A stretch of DNA of 25,188 bases from an uncultured SAR324 cluster bacterium (lineage in GTDB: Bacteria; SAR324; NAC60-12). A program made the translations under genes and the position numbers. Of this stretch, positions 16,355-23,578 are shown piece by piece; the first letter of the stretch is position 1, and every line of letters starts with the position of its first letter. Location: contig CACGSI010000016.1 of NCBI GenBank assembly GCA_902575715.1, positions 1 to 25,188 on the forward strand, written 5' to 3'. Under the pieces are notes generated by a model. It ran no database searches. It was not told where the DNA came from and was given only the letters and a program-made list of their open reading frames with translations.

Positions 16355-16390
16355 ACGTTGCCGCTTTCTTTGCGGCAACGTATTTTTTTT
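16355..16390 (+). terminator. Intrinsic terminator of gmaS
   Basis: A perfect 10-bp GC-rich stem (ACGTTGCCGC, 16355-16364, with GCGGCAACGT, 16372-16381) encloses a 7-nt loop and is followed by eight T (16383-16390). It lies 70 bp after the gmaS stop. On the minus strand, where the 68-aa gene ends at 16414, the same hairpin lacks a U-tract, so it is less efficient there. Confidence 0.92.
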
Positions 16391-16413
16391 AAATTAGTTT
16401 GCTTCAGTGGTTT

Positions 16414-16620
16414 TTAGTCACCAGAAATAGCATTTGAAAGATTGTCCTTCAATTTGCTGGTTTGTTGATCATATGCATTGTTTTCATGCTTTATCTGCCA
16501 AACATGCCAGCCAATCCATACTACTATTGCTATAACAGTCATTGTCATTTCTGTCCCTGCGAATGGGGACAGTGTACTAATTTCTTTAATAGCATCCCAG
16601 CTTTCAATTCCTGTACTCAT
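16414..16620 (-). CDS. Small single-span membrane protein downstream of amt
   Basis: A 68-aa protein with one membrane span (about 27-43, MTVIAIVVWIGWHVWQI) flanked by a polar N-terminus (MSTGIESWDAIKEISTLSPF) and a charged C-terminal tail (KHENNAYDQQTSKLKDNLS). A clear AGGAG ribosome-binding site precedes its ATG, 26 bp after the amt stop, so it is the second gene of an amt operon. No family is recognised. Size, topology and position suggest an accessory or regulatory subunit of the transporter, perhaps replacing the GlnK partner that usually accompanies amtB and that is absent here. This role is inference. Confidence 0.65.
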   Translation of the reverse strand: MSTGIESWDAIKEISTLSPFAGTEMTMTVIAIVVWIGWHVWQIKHENNAYDQQTSKLKDNLSNAISGD

Positions 16621-16646
16621 AATATTCTCCTGATTAAAAGTTTATT

Positions 16647-17975
16647 TTAACTTTTTACTTCAGCTAACTCAGCATTTACTATTTCTTGTTTATCAGCAGC
16701 AGTTGATTGATCGTCTAAATAATCAAGACCTGCAAGTTCAACTTCTTTAGGAATCCTGAGGACTCCGGCTGCATTCAAAATCTTGGCAACAATAAATGCA
16801 GGCAAAAACCCTAGAACGAAAAACATCATGATCGCTCCACCTATTTGACCCCAAGGTGTAATAGTTGAAGATCCATCAGCCAATGCTGGATAACCCCAAA
16901 GCATAAATCCACAAATTATTACTCCAAAGGATCCTGCATATCCATGAACGGCAACTGCCCCAACTGCATCATCTATCTTAAATTTACGTTCTACCCAGTA
17001 ATGAAGTTTATAGGCAATTATAACTCCAATAATACCAATTATAAATGCTTGAAGCGGATGATAGAGATCGTTACCAGCGGATGCTGCTATAATTCCACCT
17101 AGGCCTCCGGAAAATGTCCAGAAAGAATCACCTTTAGACATAAAATATCCAGCCATTAAACCACCGGCAAGTGACATAAGAAAATTGAAAGTAATTGTAC
17201 TTAAAGTTGTGGGTGTACCGTAGATGGTAGTTGCTGTCCATGAACCATTAAATTCTATAATGGGAACATTACATGCAGCATAAAATCCCCAAAACCCTGT
17301 ATAAATCACAAACAGTCCTATTACGGCAAACCATGGATTATTAGGAGGAATGTCTCTAGGAGTTCCGTCAGGAGCAAACTTGCCTATTCTTGGACCTAAA
17401 ACTGCAAGAATTCCAAGAGCAGCTCCCCCACATATACCGTGTATAACTCCAGAGGCGTATGCATCATGGTAACCCCAATCAGTTACCATCCATCCTCCAG
17501 CACTCCATCCCCAAGCAGCATCAATCATCCAAGTGATTGATCCTACTAAAACAGCTAAAATCAAGAAAGCTCCAGTACGAATTCTCTCAATGACTGCACC
17601 AGAAACAATGGAAGCTGCAGTCCAAGAGAACAATAAAAATGCAGCCCAGAAAACACCCATTATATGATCACCTAAATTGGAACCCATACTTGCGTCCCAT
17701 GGCAGGCCTGTGGAACCTCCAGCGAAAGAACCAAAAGGTCCTTGAGCAGCGAAGTAAATCCAAAAGCCGAATAAGAACATAGAAATAGTTACCATCGGAA
17801 TCAACATGGCGTTCTTCATTAAAGTATGCATATGGTTCTTAGCCCTTGAGATACTTACCTCGTATAAGCAAAAACCAACATGAATCAGAAACATCAATGG
17901 AACTGTAATCCAATAATAAAACTCTACAAAAATTTCGTTCAGTGCAGAGAGTTCAACTGTCATGTCATAACCCAT
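16647..17975 (-). CDS. amt: Amt/Mep/Rh-family transporter (ammonium or methylammonium)
   Basis: A 442-aa polytopic membrane protein with about 11 hydrophobic spans. Pore elements align with AmtB: Asp171 and His179 (DAYASGVIHG, the same 8-residue spacing as in AmtB) and the second pore histidine His344 (DDAVGAVAVHGYAGSFG). The SGAVIERIR segment follows the periplasmic-gate helix, and a Trp lies shortly before Asp171. The N-terminus lacks a cleavable signal and begins with an extracellular segment. It starts after a GGAGG site and is divergent from tmoX. Methylamine is a known Amt substrate, and this copy sits inside a methylamine-assimilation locus without a GlnK gene, so uptake or recapture of methylammonium is plausible. 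Substrate preference cannot be read from sequence. Confidence 0.88.
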   Translation of the reverse strand: MGYDMTVELSALNEIFVEFYYWITVPLMFLIHVGFCLYEVSISRAKNHMHTLMKNAMLIPMVTISMFLFGFWIYFAAQGPFGSFAGGSTGLPWDASMGSNLGDHIMGVFWAAFLLFSWTAASIVSGAVIERIRTGAFLILAVLVGSITWMIDAAWGWSAGGWMVTDWGYHDAYASGVIHGICGGAALGILAVLGPRIGKFAPDGTPRDIPPNNPWFAVIGLFVIYTGFWGFYAACNVPIIEFNGSWTATTIYGTPTTLSTITFNFLMSLAGGLMAGYFMSKGDSFWTFSGGLGGIIAASAGNDLYHPLQAFIIGIIGVIIAYKLHYWVERKFKIDDAVGAVAVHGYAGSFGVIICGFMLWGYPALADGSSTITPWGQIGGAIMMFFVLGFLPAFIVAKILNAAGVLRIPKEVELAGLDYLDDQSTAADKQEIVNAELAEVKS

Positions 17976-18008
17976 TTCACCTCCAAAATCAGATTAAAAA
18001 CTGATGTG

Positions 18009-18027
18009 GAATTTTTTTAAAAAATTC
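18009..18027. repeat. AT palindrome upstream of amt
   Basis: A perfect inverted repeat with GAATTTTTT on one side and AAAAAATTC on the other around a single T lies about 35 bp before the amt start codon. It could be an operator or a 5'-leader hairpin. AT-rich palindromes also arise easily by chance in this composition. Confidence 0.3.
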
Positions 18028-18045
18028 TAACCAGTTATCCTCATA

Positions 18046-18073
18046 CAGAACCTCACGGAATTGTGAGGCTTTG
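18046..18073. promoter_or_regulatory. Inverted repeat, candidate operator in the amt / tmoX divergent region
   Basis: CCTCAC (18051-18056) and GTGAGG (18063-18068) form a perfect 6-bp inverted repeat around GGAATT. It extends outward with one mismatch and one wobble (CAGAA against CTTTG). It lies about 75-100 bp upstream of amt and 50 bp upstream of the tmoX promoter, so a shared regulator for both transporters could bind here. It may instead form a hairpin in the amt leader. Confidence 0.4.
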
Positions 18074-18121
18074 GAAGTATAATAATAAAAATTGCAATTA
18101 ACAAGGTAAAAATAAAAAGCC

Positions 18122-18149
18122 TTGACATTTACAAGTTCCAATGTAGAAT
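18122..18149 (+). promoter_or_regulatory. Sigma-70 promoter for tmoX
   Basis: A consensus -35 TTGACA (18122-18127), a 16-nt spacer and TAGAAT (18144-18149, one mismatch from the consensus -10) make this the best promoter-like sequence I found in the window. Transcription would begin near 18156 and leave a leader of about 125 nt before the tmoX ATG at 18283. The leader is less AT-rich than its surroundings and has short complementary segments (TCTCT with AGAGA, GGAA with TTCC), but no riboswitch class was recognised. Confidence 0.65.
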
Positions 18150-18282
18150 CCAAAAATTAATGCCGTATGGGGGTTGTCTCTTGCGGTTATTGAGAACAGA
18201 GAGGAGGGGAAGTCGAGTTCCTTATTGGTTTTTTCATCTGACTCCGAACCTTTCTAAACAATAAATTTTAATGGGAGGAGAA

Positions 18283-19233
18283 ATGATTTCTCTTAGAAAA
18301 GTTGTTGGCGCTTTAATAGTAGGAATTATGCTTACATTTGGAGCAATCTCAGTTAGTGCCGCAGATAGTAAAAGACCAATAATTATACCCACTCATAACT
18401 GGTCCAGCCAAGTTGTTATGGCTTATGTTATTGGAGGAATATTTGAAAGCATAGGTAATAGAGTGGCGTATACTCCATCCGATTCTCAAGCGGTTTACGA
18501 ATCCATTAGACTTGGTGATGTAACGTTATCTCACGAAGTATGGCAGTCTGCTTTTGGGAAGTCATTTGATACAGCTAGGGACAAGGGTGGTTTACTTGAC
18601 TGGGGAGACCATGAAGCAAGAACTTTAGAAGATATGGGTTACCCAAATTGGGTTGTAGAAAAAGGGCTTTGTCCAGGATTACCTAATTGGGAAGCACTAA
18701 AAAATCCAGATTGTGCTAAAAATTTTGTTACTCCTGACTCTGGAGGAAAAGGTCGATGGTTGGAAGGTCCTCAAAGTTGGCACCAAGATTTAATACCACA
18801 GAGATTAGAAGCACTTGGACTTGGAGACTTGTGGACAGTTAAATTTGCTGGAGGTGCGGATGCACTTTGGGCAGAATTAAAAGCAGCCAAAAAAGAGGGT
18901 AGAGGAACAATTATATTTAATTGGACTCCAAATTTTACTGATGGAGCAGGATTTACGTTTATTAAATTTCCTCCATACTATGACGGTTGCAGACCAGTTG
19001 ATGGAGGTGACGGCAAGTGTGGTTCACCTGATGGTTATTTAAAAAAGGCTGTAAATGCCAAATTTCCTAAAACTCATCCACATGCAGCCAGGATCTTCAA
19101 AAAGTTGTCATTCACAACAAGTCAGATTGGTGCAATGGCATCTTTGGTTGACCTTGATAAAATGACTCATGAAGACGCTGCGAAGAAATGGCTTGCAGAT
19201 AATGAAGCTGTTTGGAAGCCTTGGACCAAATAA
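18283..19233 (+). CDS. tmoX: Periplasmic binding protein for TMAO or betaine-type compounds (TmoX/ProX-like)
   Basis: A 316-aa OpuAC-type binding protein. I place the start at the ATG at 18283, because the in-frame ATG at 18271 overlaps the Shine-Dalgarno GGGAGGAG that serves this one. The result is a clean signal peptide ending in SVSA before ADSK. Mature residues include many Trp (Trp40 in PTHNW, Trp87 in EVWQSAF, Trp107, Trp123, Trp136), fitting the aromatic cage that binds trimethylammonium head groups. The C-terminal part carries the ANAKF-type helices of the family. The neighbouring Tdm and N-methylglutamate genes favour TMAO as ligand; glycine betaine, choline or carnitine are alternatives. 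The cognate ATPase and permease genes lie about 1.1 kb downstream. Confidence 0.8.
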   Translation: MISLRKVVGALIVGIMLTFGAISVSAADSKRPIIIPTHNWSSQVVMAYVIGGIFESIGNRVAYTPSDSQAVYESIRLGDVTLSHEVWQSAFGKSFDTARDKGGLLDWGDHEARTLEDMGYPNWVVEKGLCPGLPNWEALKNPDCAKNFVTPDSGGKGRWLEGPQSWHQDLIPQRLEALGLGDLWTVKFAGGADALWAELKAAKKEGRGTIIFNWTPNFTDGAGFTFIKFPPYYDGCRPVDGGDGKCGSPDGYLKKAVNAKFPKTHPHAARIFKKLSFTTSQIGAMASLVDLDKMTHEDAAKKWLADNEAVWKPWTK

Positions 19234-19294
19234 TTTTGGTTTCAAAAAATCTAATTTATAGTGCCCTCGTTCTCTATTTGGGGGTTTAATACGA

Positions 19295-19345
19295 CCCCCC
19301 CCCCCCGGGGTTCTTTCCCGGGGGGGGGGGGGCTTTGTTTTTTTA
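19295..19345 (+). terminator. Homopolymeric G/C hairpin terminator after tmoX
   Basis: Twelve C then four G (19295-19310), a TTCTTT loop, and three C then thirteen G (19317-19332) form an almost pure G:C stem of about 15 bp, followed by a T-rich tail. A preceding run of five G (19280-19284) offers an alternative pairing. It lies 60 bp after the tmoX stop and would terminate or attenuate transcription between tmoX and the downstream genes, leaving binding protein in excess. The exact run lengths may be unreliable. Confidence 0.75.
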
Positions 19346-19371
19346 TAGTTCAATTTATAAAATAAGAGGAC

Positions 19372-19755
19372 ATGAAAAATTTTTTTTTATCCATACTTGT
19401 AAGTTTGATTCTTTGTAATATAGGATTTACACGTTCAACTGGCTGTACTGATGGCAACTGCAACAATGGATATGGGACTTGGACTTATACAGACTTAACT
19501 ACATATGTTGGTGAGTGGCGTGATGGTAAAAAGCATGGTCAAGGTACCGTGACGTGGCCGAACGGATACTTATACGTCGGTGAGTTTCATGATAGTAAAT
19601 GGCATGGGCAAGGGATTTTGACTTTTCCAGATGGAGCCACATACGTAGGGCAGTGGCGAGATGGTAACATGAATGGACAAGGGACATTTACTTTGGCTGA
19701 CGGGACATTTAAGAAAGGTATCTGGAAAGACGGTGAATTGGTTGAGCCGAATTAG
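19372..19755 (+). CDS. Small secreted MORN-repeat protein
   Basis: A 127-aa protein with a signal peptide (hydrophobic residues 3-19, FFLSILVSLILCNIGF) and then a CTDGNCNNGYGTWTY segment and about four MORN repeats (YVGEWRDGKKHGQG, YVGEFHDSKWHGQG, YVGQWRDGNMNGQG, FKKGIWKDGELVE). A GAGG ribosome-binding site precedes it. Base composition differs from the neighbourhood: 56 of 120 bases in 19501-19620 are G or C, against 38 of 120 in the MORN gene at 4697. It lies inside the importer operon between tmoX and tmoV, on the same strand. This looks like an insertion of foreign or recently copied DNA. Its function is not known, and a role in uptake is unlikely from sequence alone. Confidence 0.8.
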   Translation: MKNFFLSILVSLILCNIGFTRSTGCTDGNCNNGYGTWTYTDLTTYVGEWRDGKKHGQGTVTWPNGYLYVGEFHDSKWHGQGILTFPDGATYVGQWRDGNMNGQGTFTLADGTFKKGIWKDGELVEPN

Positions 19756-19763
19756 AGAGAACA

Positions 19764-20294
19764 ATGTTTATAGGAAGTAATTTAAAAAAATACAAACAAA
19801 CTCCGGAAGTCTTTAAAAATATAATAGGCCTTATTGTATTAACGATTTCGATAATCTTTATATTTAGTATTTTGAATATTTTTACTTTTGGAAAGCGCGA
19901 TAAAACTGCAGAGAATGATAAATCTATAGAGATAAATACAAAAGTTCTTTCTTCACTTCCTAATGGCAGATTAAATTTTTTTGAAAGCAGTGAAGGTTAT
20001 AAATTATCATCTAGTGAATATGAAGCAGTGTGCAAGAATACAAAAATTGTAACACAACGTGCAATAATGGGAGCAAACATTACAAACTATAAAGCACAGC
20101 AATTGTATACTGATAATGGTAATTTAATTGACAAATATTCTGTTAAATGGGTCAGCTCTTCAAAAAAATGTTTTGCAGAATATACAATAAAGGCTTTGGC
20201 TGGTACGACTGAAAAAATTACAGTTTCAGGTGAGGCAAAAGGATTTTTAAAAACCAGTATAGACACTAGAGTATATTTTATAAAAAATTTTTAG
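19764..20294 (+). CDS. Uncharacterised one-span membrane-anchored protein
   Basis: A 176-aa protein with a short basic N-terminus, one strong membrane span (about 20-42, IIGLIVLTISIIFIFSILNIF) and an extracytoplasmic-type domain of about 130 residues containing two Cys (YEAVCKNTK and SKKCFAEY) that could form a disulfide. The second half is rich in beta-forming residues (AEYTIKALAGTTEKITVSGEA). No family is recognised. It begins 8 bp after the small MORN gene and ends 64 bp before tmoV, so it is co-directional with the importer genes. Whether it is part of the transporter or was brought in together with the MORN gene is open. Confidence 0.6.
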   Translation: MFIGSNLKKYKQTPEVFKNIIGLIVLTISIIFIFSILNIFTFGKRDKTAENDKSIEINTKVLSSLPNGRLNFFESSEGYKLSSSEYEAVCKNTKIVTQRAIMGANITNYKAQQLYTDNGNLIDKYSVKWVSSSKKCFAEYTIKALAGTTEKITVSGEAKGFLKTSIDTRVYFIKNF

Positions 20295-20358
20295 TAATCT
20301 TTAAGAATTAATAAAGAAAATTTTTTGATTTTTTAATTTATTTAATTGAAGAAATTTT

Positions 20359-21396
20359 ATGTCATCTCAACCAGTAATTAAATGCAAGTCTGTTTATAAA
20401 ATCTTTGGGGCTAATGCGGGAAAAATGCTCCAAGAATCTGATGGGAATGTTGATGCTAAAACTTTTCAAGAAGCCGGTTGCATCGTAGGGGTTAACAATG
20501 CTTCTTTTGAAGTTTCAAAAGGAGAAATGTTGGTAGTGATGGGATTATCTGGCTCTGGTAAATCTACATTACTTAGATGTATATCAAGATTGACAGATGC
20601 AACAGCAGGAAAAATTTTTGTTGAAGGTCAAGATTTATTATCTTTGAAAAATAAAGAATTAATTGAGTTAAGAAGAAATAAAATGGGAATGGTTTTCCAA
20701 AGTTTTGCTCTTCTTCCTCACAAAACAGTATTAGAAAACATTGCTTTCCCTCTACAGATAAAAGGAATAAGCACTGGAGATAGTATTGCTAAAGCAATGG
20801 ATATGGTTAAGCTTGTAGGTCTTGATGGAAGAGAAAATTATTTTCCCAGAGAATTATCTGGTGGTCAGCAGCAGAGAGTAGGTATTGCTAGATCTTTGGC
20901 TGTTGAACCAGATATTTGGTTTTTAGATGAACCATTTTCTGCTTTAGACCCTCTAATCAGAAAAGAAATGCAAGATGAATTTTTGAGACTGCAAGGTGTT
21001 TTAAAAAAAACAATTATGTTCATTACCCATGATTTTGATGAAGCACTTAGACTCGCAGACAGAATTGCAATAATGAAGGATGGAATAATTGAGCAACTAG
21101 ATACCTCAGACAATATTGTATTAAATCCAGCAACAGAATATGTAAGAAAATTTACTCAAGAAGTTCCAAGAGAGAAAGTCTTAAAAATAGAGGCTGTAAT
21201 GGACTCGATTAGCGATGATCAAAATTTAAGTGATTTAATAGTTTCTCAAGATGCTATCATTGAAGAGGTTGCTGAACAAATTTTAAGTCAGGAAAAGCCT
21301 GTAAAAGTCATCGATTCTAATAAAAAAACTGTAGGAATAGTGAAGCCTTCTAAAATAATTCACACTGTATTTGGTGCAAGGAAAGATAATTCATAA
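20359..21396 (+). CDS. tmoV: ABC importer ATPase (TmoV/ProV-like)
   Basis: A 345-aa ATPase of the quaternary-amine importer class. Visible motifs are Walker A GLSGSGKST (62-70), Q-loop Gln114 (MVFQSFALLPHKTV), signature LSGGQQQR (166-173), Walker B IWFLDE (186-191), D-loop SALDP (194-198) and the switch His224 (FITHDFDEAL). The N-terminal ~55 residues include the ProV-type KIFGANAGKML segment. After residue 270 there is a CBS-like regulatory tail (one recognisable half, VKVIDSNKKTVGIV), shorter than the tandem CBS pair of ProV. It ends 3 bp before the permease gene, which fits translational coupling. The ligand is inferred from the binding protein and neighbours. Confidence 0.88.
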   Translation: MSSQPVIKCKSVYKIFGANAGKMLQESDGNVDAKTFQEAGCIVGVNNASFEVSKGEMLVVMGLSGSGKSTLLRCISRLTDATAGKIFVEGQDLLSLKNKELIELRRNKMGMVFQSFALLPHKTVLENIAFPLQIKGISTGDSIAKAMDMVKLVGLDGRENYFPRELSGGQQQRVGIARSLAVEPDIWFLDEPFSALDPLIRKEMQDEFLRLQGVLKKTIMFITHDFDEALRLADRIAIMKDGIIEQLDTSDNIVLNPATEYVRKFTQEVPREKVLKIEAVMDSISDDQNLSDLIVSQDAIIEEVAEQILSQEKPVKVIDSNKKTVGIVKPSKIIHTVFGARKDNS

Positions 21397-21399
21397 TTT

Positions 21400-23553
21400 A
21401 TGGAAATATTAAAAAAATATCCAAAGTTAATTCAGTGGGCTTTTTTGCTGATAGTGTTTTTTACATTGTGTTTCTCGATAGATGTGCCTGAAGGGTATAA
21501 ATTTATTAGGGCTCAGGCAGAACACGTAAAAGATCCAAATCAAGTTACATACAATTTTTTGGGCACAGAAGTTAGATATATTGAATATAGTGCATTATGG
21601 AGATTGCCACCCCTACTTGCATGGCTTCCAATTTGGGTAAATGACTCAATGTTTTTCTTATTAAATGACTGGATGCCAATTGAGATTTATGACGCTGAGA
21701 TTGATGAGTTTGAAACACGACCACTAATTCTTCAAATTACTAGAGTAATTTCAGCATCCATGCTTTTTTTGATTCAAGCTATTCGAGAATTCTTAATAGG
21801 AGGCATAGAAACTATAGTTGCGTTTACAAGTTGGGATTGGATTGATGCAAACCCATGGGCAGAGTTACCTGGACTTCCCTGGACCATTGTTGCTGCAGGC
21901 ACAATAATATTAGGCTATAAACTTAATGGAAAAGGACTGGCAATTTTTGCGGCAATAACAATGATTTATATTTCAGTTTTTGGTCAATGGAAACCTTCAA
22001 TGCAAACATTGTCCTTTGTTATGGTAGCGGCACCTATTTCAATTTTTCTTGGTCTTGTTTTTGGAATTTTGGCGTATCGAAATAAAAGGATAGAATCTAT
22101 TCTAAACCCTATACTTAATGTCATGCAGACTATGCCTCATTATGCATATCTTGTTCCGATAATGGTGCTTTTTGGAATTGGAGACCATGCTGGAGCGATA
22201 GCGACTATTATTTTTGCAACCCCACCTATGGTACGTTTGACACTACTGGGGCTCAGAAAAGTATCTCCGGAAGTTATTGAAGCTGGTAAAATGAGCGGTT
22301 GTAATGACCTTCAACTTTTATTTAAAGTATTAATTCCGACTGCAAGAAGAGATATTCTGATAGGAGTTAATCAAGTTATAATGCAATGTTTAGCAATGGC
22401 AGTAATAGCTTCATTTATAGGCGCTAAGGGACTAGGATGGAATTTGCTACTGGCATTGAATCAATTAAGAATTGGACTTGCATTAGAAGCGGGAGTCTGT
22501 ATTAGTTTAATTGCTGTACTTTTAGATAAAATGTCTTTGGCTTGGGCAAATAAACAGACTGATTATTTTGCTAATTTAGGTTTTTTACAAAGAAATAAGC
22601 ATGGGTTATTTTTTGTTTTTGCGGTCATACTCGGATTAATTCTAGCTTTTTTAGGTTCTTTGACATTTAAAGAAGGTTTTAATTACTTATATGAAGTCCC
22701 ACATAACAAAGGTGTATCAACAGAAGCTTTTTGGAACGCAGGAGTTGATTGGGTCTGGGATACTTTCTTCCAAACATTAAAGGTTTTCAATACATGGCTA
22801 ATTGTTGAAGTCTTGCAGCCAATGAGGGCAGTATATTTGAGAATGCCAATTGTAGCAACTTTTGTTTTGGTTATGGGAGCAGGCTACATAATCGGAGGTA
22901 TAAGATCAGCACTTGTTGTTGGAGGTTTTACTTTATTTATAGCTTTAAGTCCATGGTGGGATAGAGCTTTAGTTACAGCATATATGGCCACTTTTGGAGT
23001 AATTGCATCAACTATCATTGGAATAATTGTAGGTTCCTTATGTGCACAAAATAAATTTAGTGCAAAGTTTATTTTATCTGTTTGTGATATTTTCCAAACA
23101 TTTCCATCATTTGTATATTTGATCCCTGTTATGATGCTCTTTGGTGTAACAGATACGTCCGTTTTGATTGCGGTAATAATATACGCAACTATACCTGCTA
23201 CTCGTTATACTGTCGAAGGATTAAGGAGTGTCCCTCAAGCTCTTCATGATGCCGGGTCAATGTCTGGAGTTACAAGATCGCAAAGATTGTTAAAGATTGA
23301 ATTCCCTTTGGCTTTTCCTCATATTATGCTTGGGATTAATCAAACAGTTGTTTTTGCATTATTTATGGTTATAATCGGAGCTATGATCGGAACAGAAGAT
23401 CTAGGTCAATATATTTTAAAAGCCTTATCAGATTTGAAAGGGGGCGGAAAAGGATTAATATTAGGTCTTTGCGTTGCATTTATAGGTCTAGCTGTTGATA
23501 ATTTAATTCGTACTTGGGCTGAGAAAAGAAAGAAAGATTTGGGTATAGATTAG
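21400..23553 (+). CDS. tmoW: Double-length ABC importer permease (TmoW/ProW-like)
   Basis: A 717-aa membrane protein holding two complete permease units in one chain. Each has the EAA-type loop that contacts the ATPase: GLRKVSPEVIEAGKMSG at about 283-299 and GLRSVPQALHDAGSMSG at about 606-622, about 323 residues apart. Each is preceded by a conserved helix segment ending in TMPHYAYLVPIMVLFGIGD or TFPSFVYLIPVMMLFGVTD. The protein is therefore an internal duplication that replaces the usual homodimer. Fused permeases of this type occur in TmoW-like and some glycine-betaine systems of marine bacteria. It follows the ATPase gene by 3 bp, and its stop is 25 bp from the convergent histidine kinase. 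Confidence 0.88.
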   Translation: MEILKKYPKLIQWAFLLIVFFTLCFSIDVPEGYKFIRAQAEHVKDPNQVTYNFLGTEVRYIEYSALWRLPPLLAWLPIWVNDSMFFLLNDWMPIEIYDAEIDEFETRPLILQITRVISASMLFLIQAIREFLIGGIETIVAFTSWDWIDANPWAELPGLPWTIVAAGTIILGYKLNGKGLAIFAAITMIYISVFGQWKPSMQTLSFVMVAAPISIFLGLVFGILAYRNKRIESILNPILNVMQTMPHYAYLVPIMVLFGIGDHAGAIATIIFATPPMVRLTLLGLRKVSPEVIEAGKMSGCNDLQLLFKVLIPTARRDILIGVNQVIMQCLAMAVIASFIGAKGLGWNLLLALNQLRIGLALEAGVCISLIAVLLDKMSLAWANKQTDYFANLGFLQRNKHGLFFVFAVILGLILAFLGSLTFKEGFNYLYEVPHNKGVSTEAFWNAGVDWVWDTFFQTLKVFNTWLIVEVLQPMRAVYLRMPIVATFVLVMGAGYIIGGIRSALVVGGFTLFIALSPWWDRALVTAYMATFGVIASTIIGIIVGSLCAQNKFSAKFILSVCDIFQTFPSFVYLIPVMMLFGVTDTSVLIAVIIYATIPATRYTVEGLRSVPQALHDAGSMSGVTRSQRLLKIEFPLAFPHIMLGINQTVVFALFMVIIGAMIGTEDLGQYILKALSDLKGGGKGLILGLCVAFIGLAVDNLIRTWAEKRKKDLGID

Positions 23554-23578
23554 TATCCTCTATTTTTAATTTAATTCA

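Noticed and set aside
16462..16650. Plus-strand frame opposite the 68-aa membrane protein
   Set aside because: It has no ribosome-binding site and is antisense to a gene with a good one and a plausible membrane topology.
18271..18282. The upstream in-frame ATG as start of tmoX
   Set aside because: It lies directly on the Shine-Dalgarno sequence GGGAGGAG that is correctly spaced for the ATG at 18283, and the shorter form gives a cleaner signal peptide.
18150..18282. Riboswitch (glycine or guanidine class) in the tmoX leader
   Set aside because: None of the conserved core sequences of these classes could be found; only short, unconvincing complementary segments are present.
19108..19353. Minus-strand frame across the end of tmoX and the G/C hairpin
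   Set aside because: It consists of Pro/Gly/Arg runs made by the homopolymers and antisense tmoX sequence.
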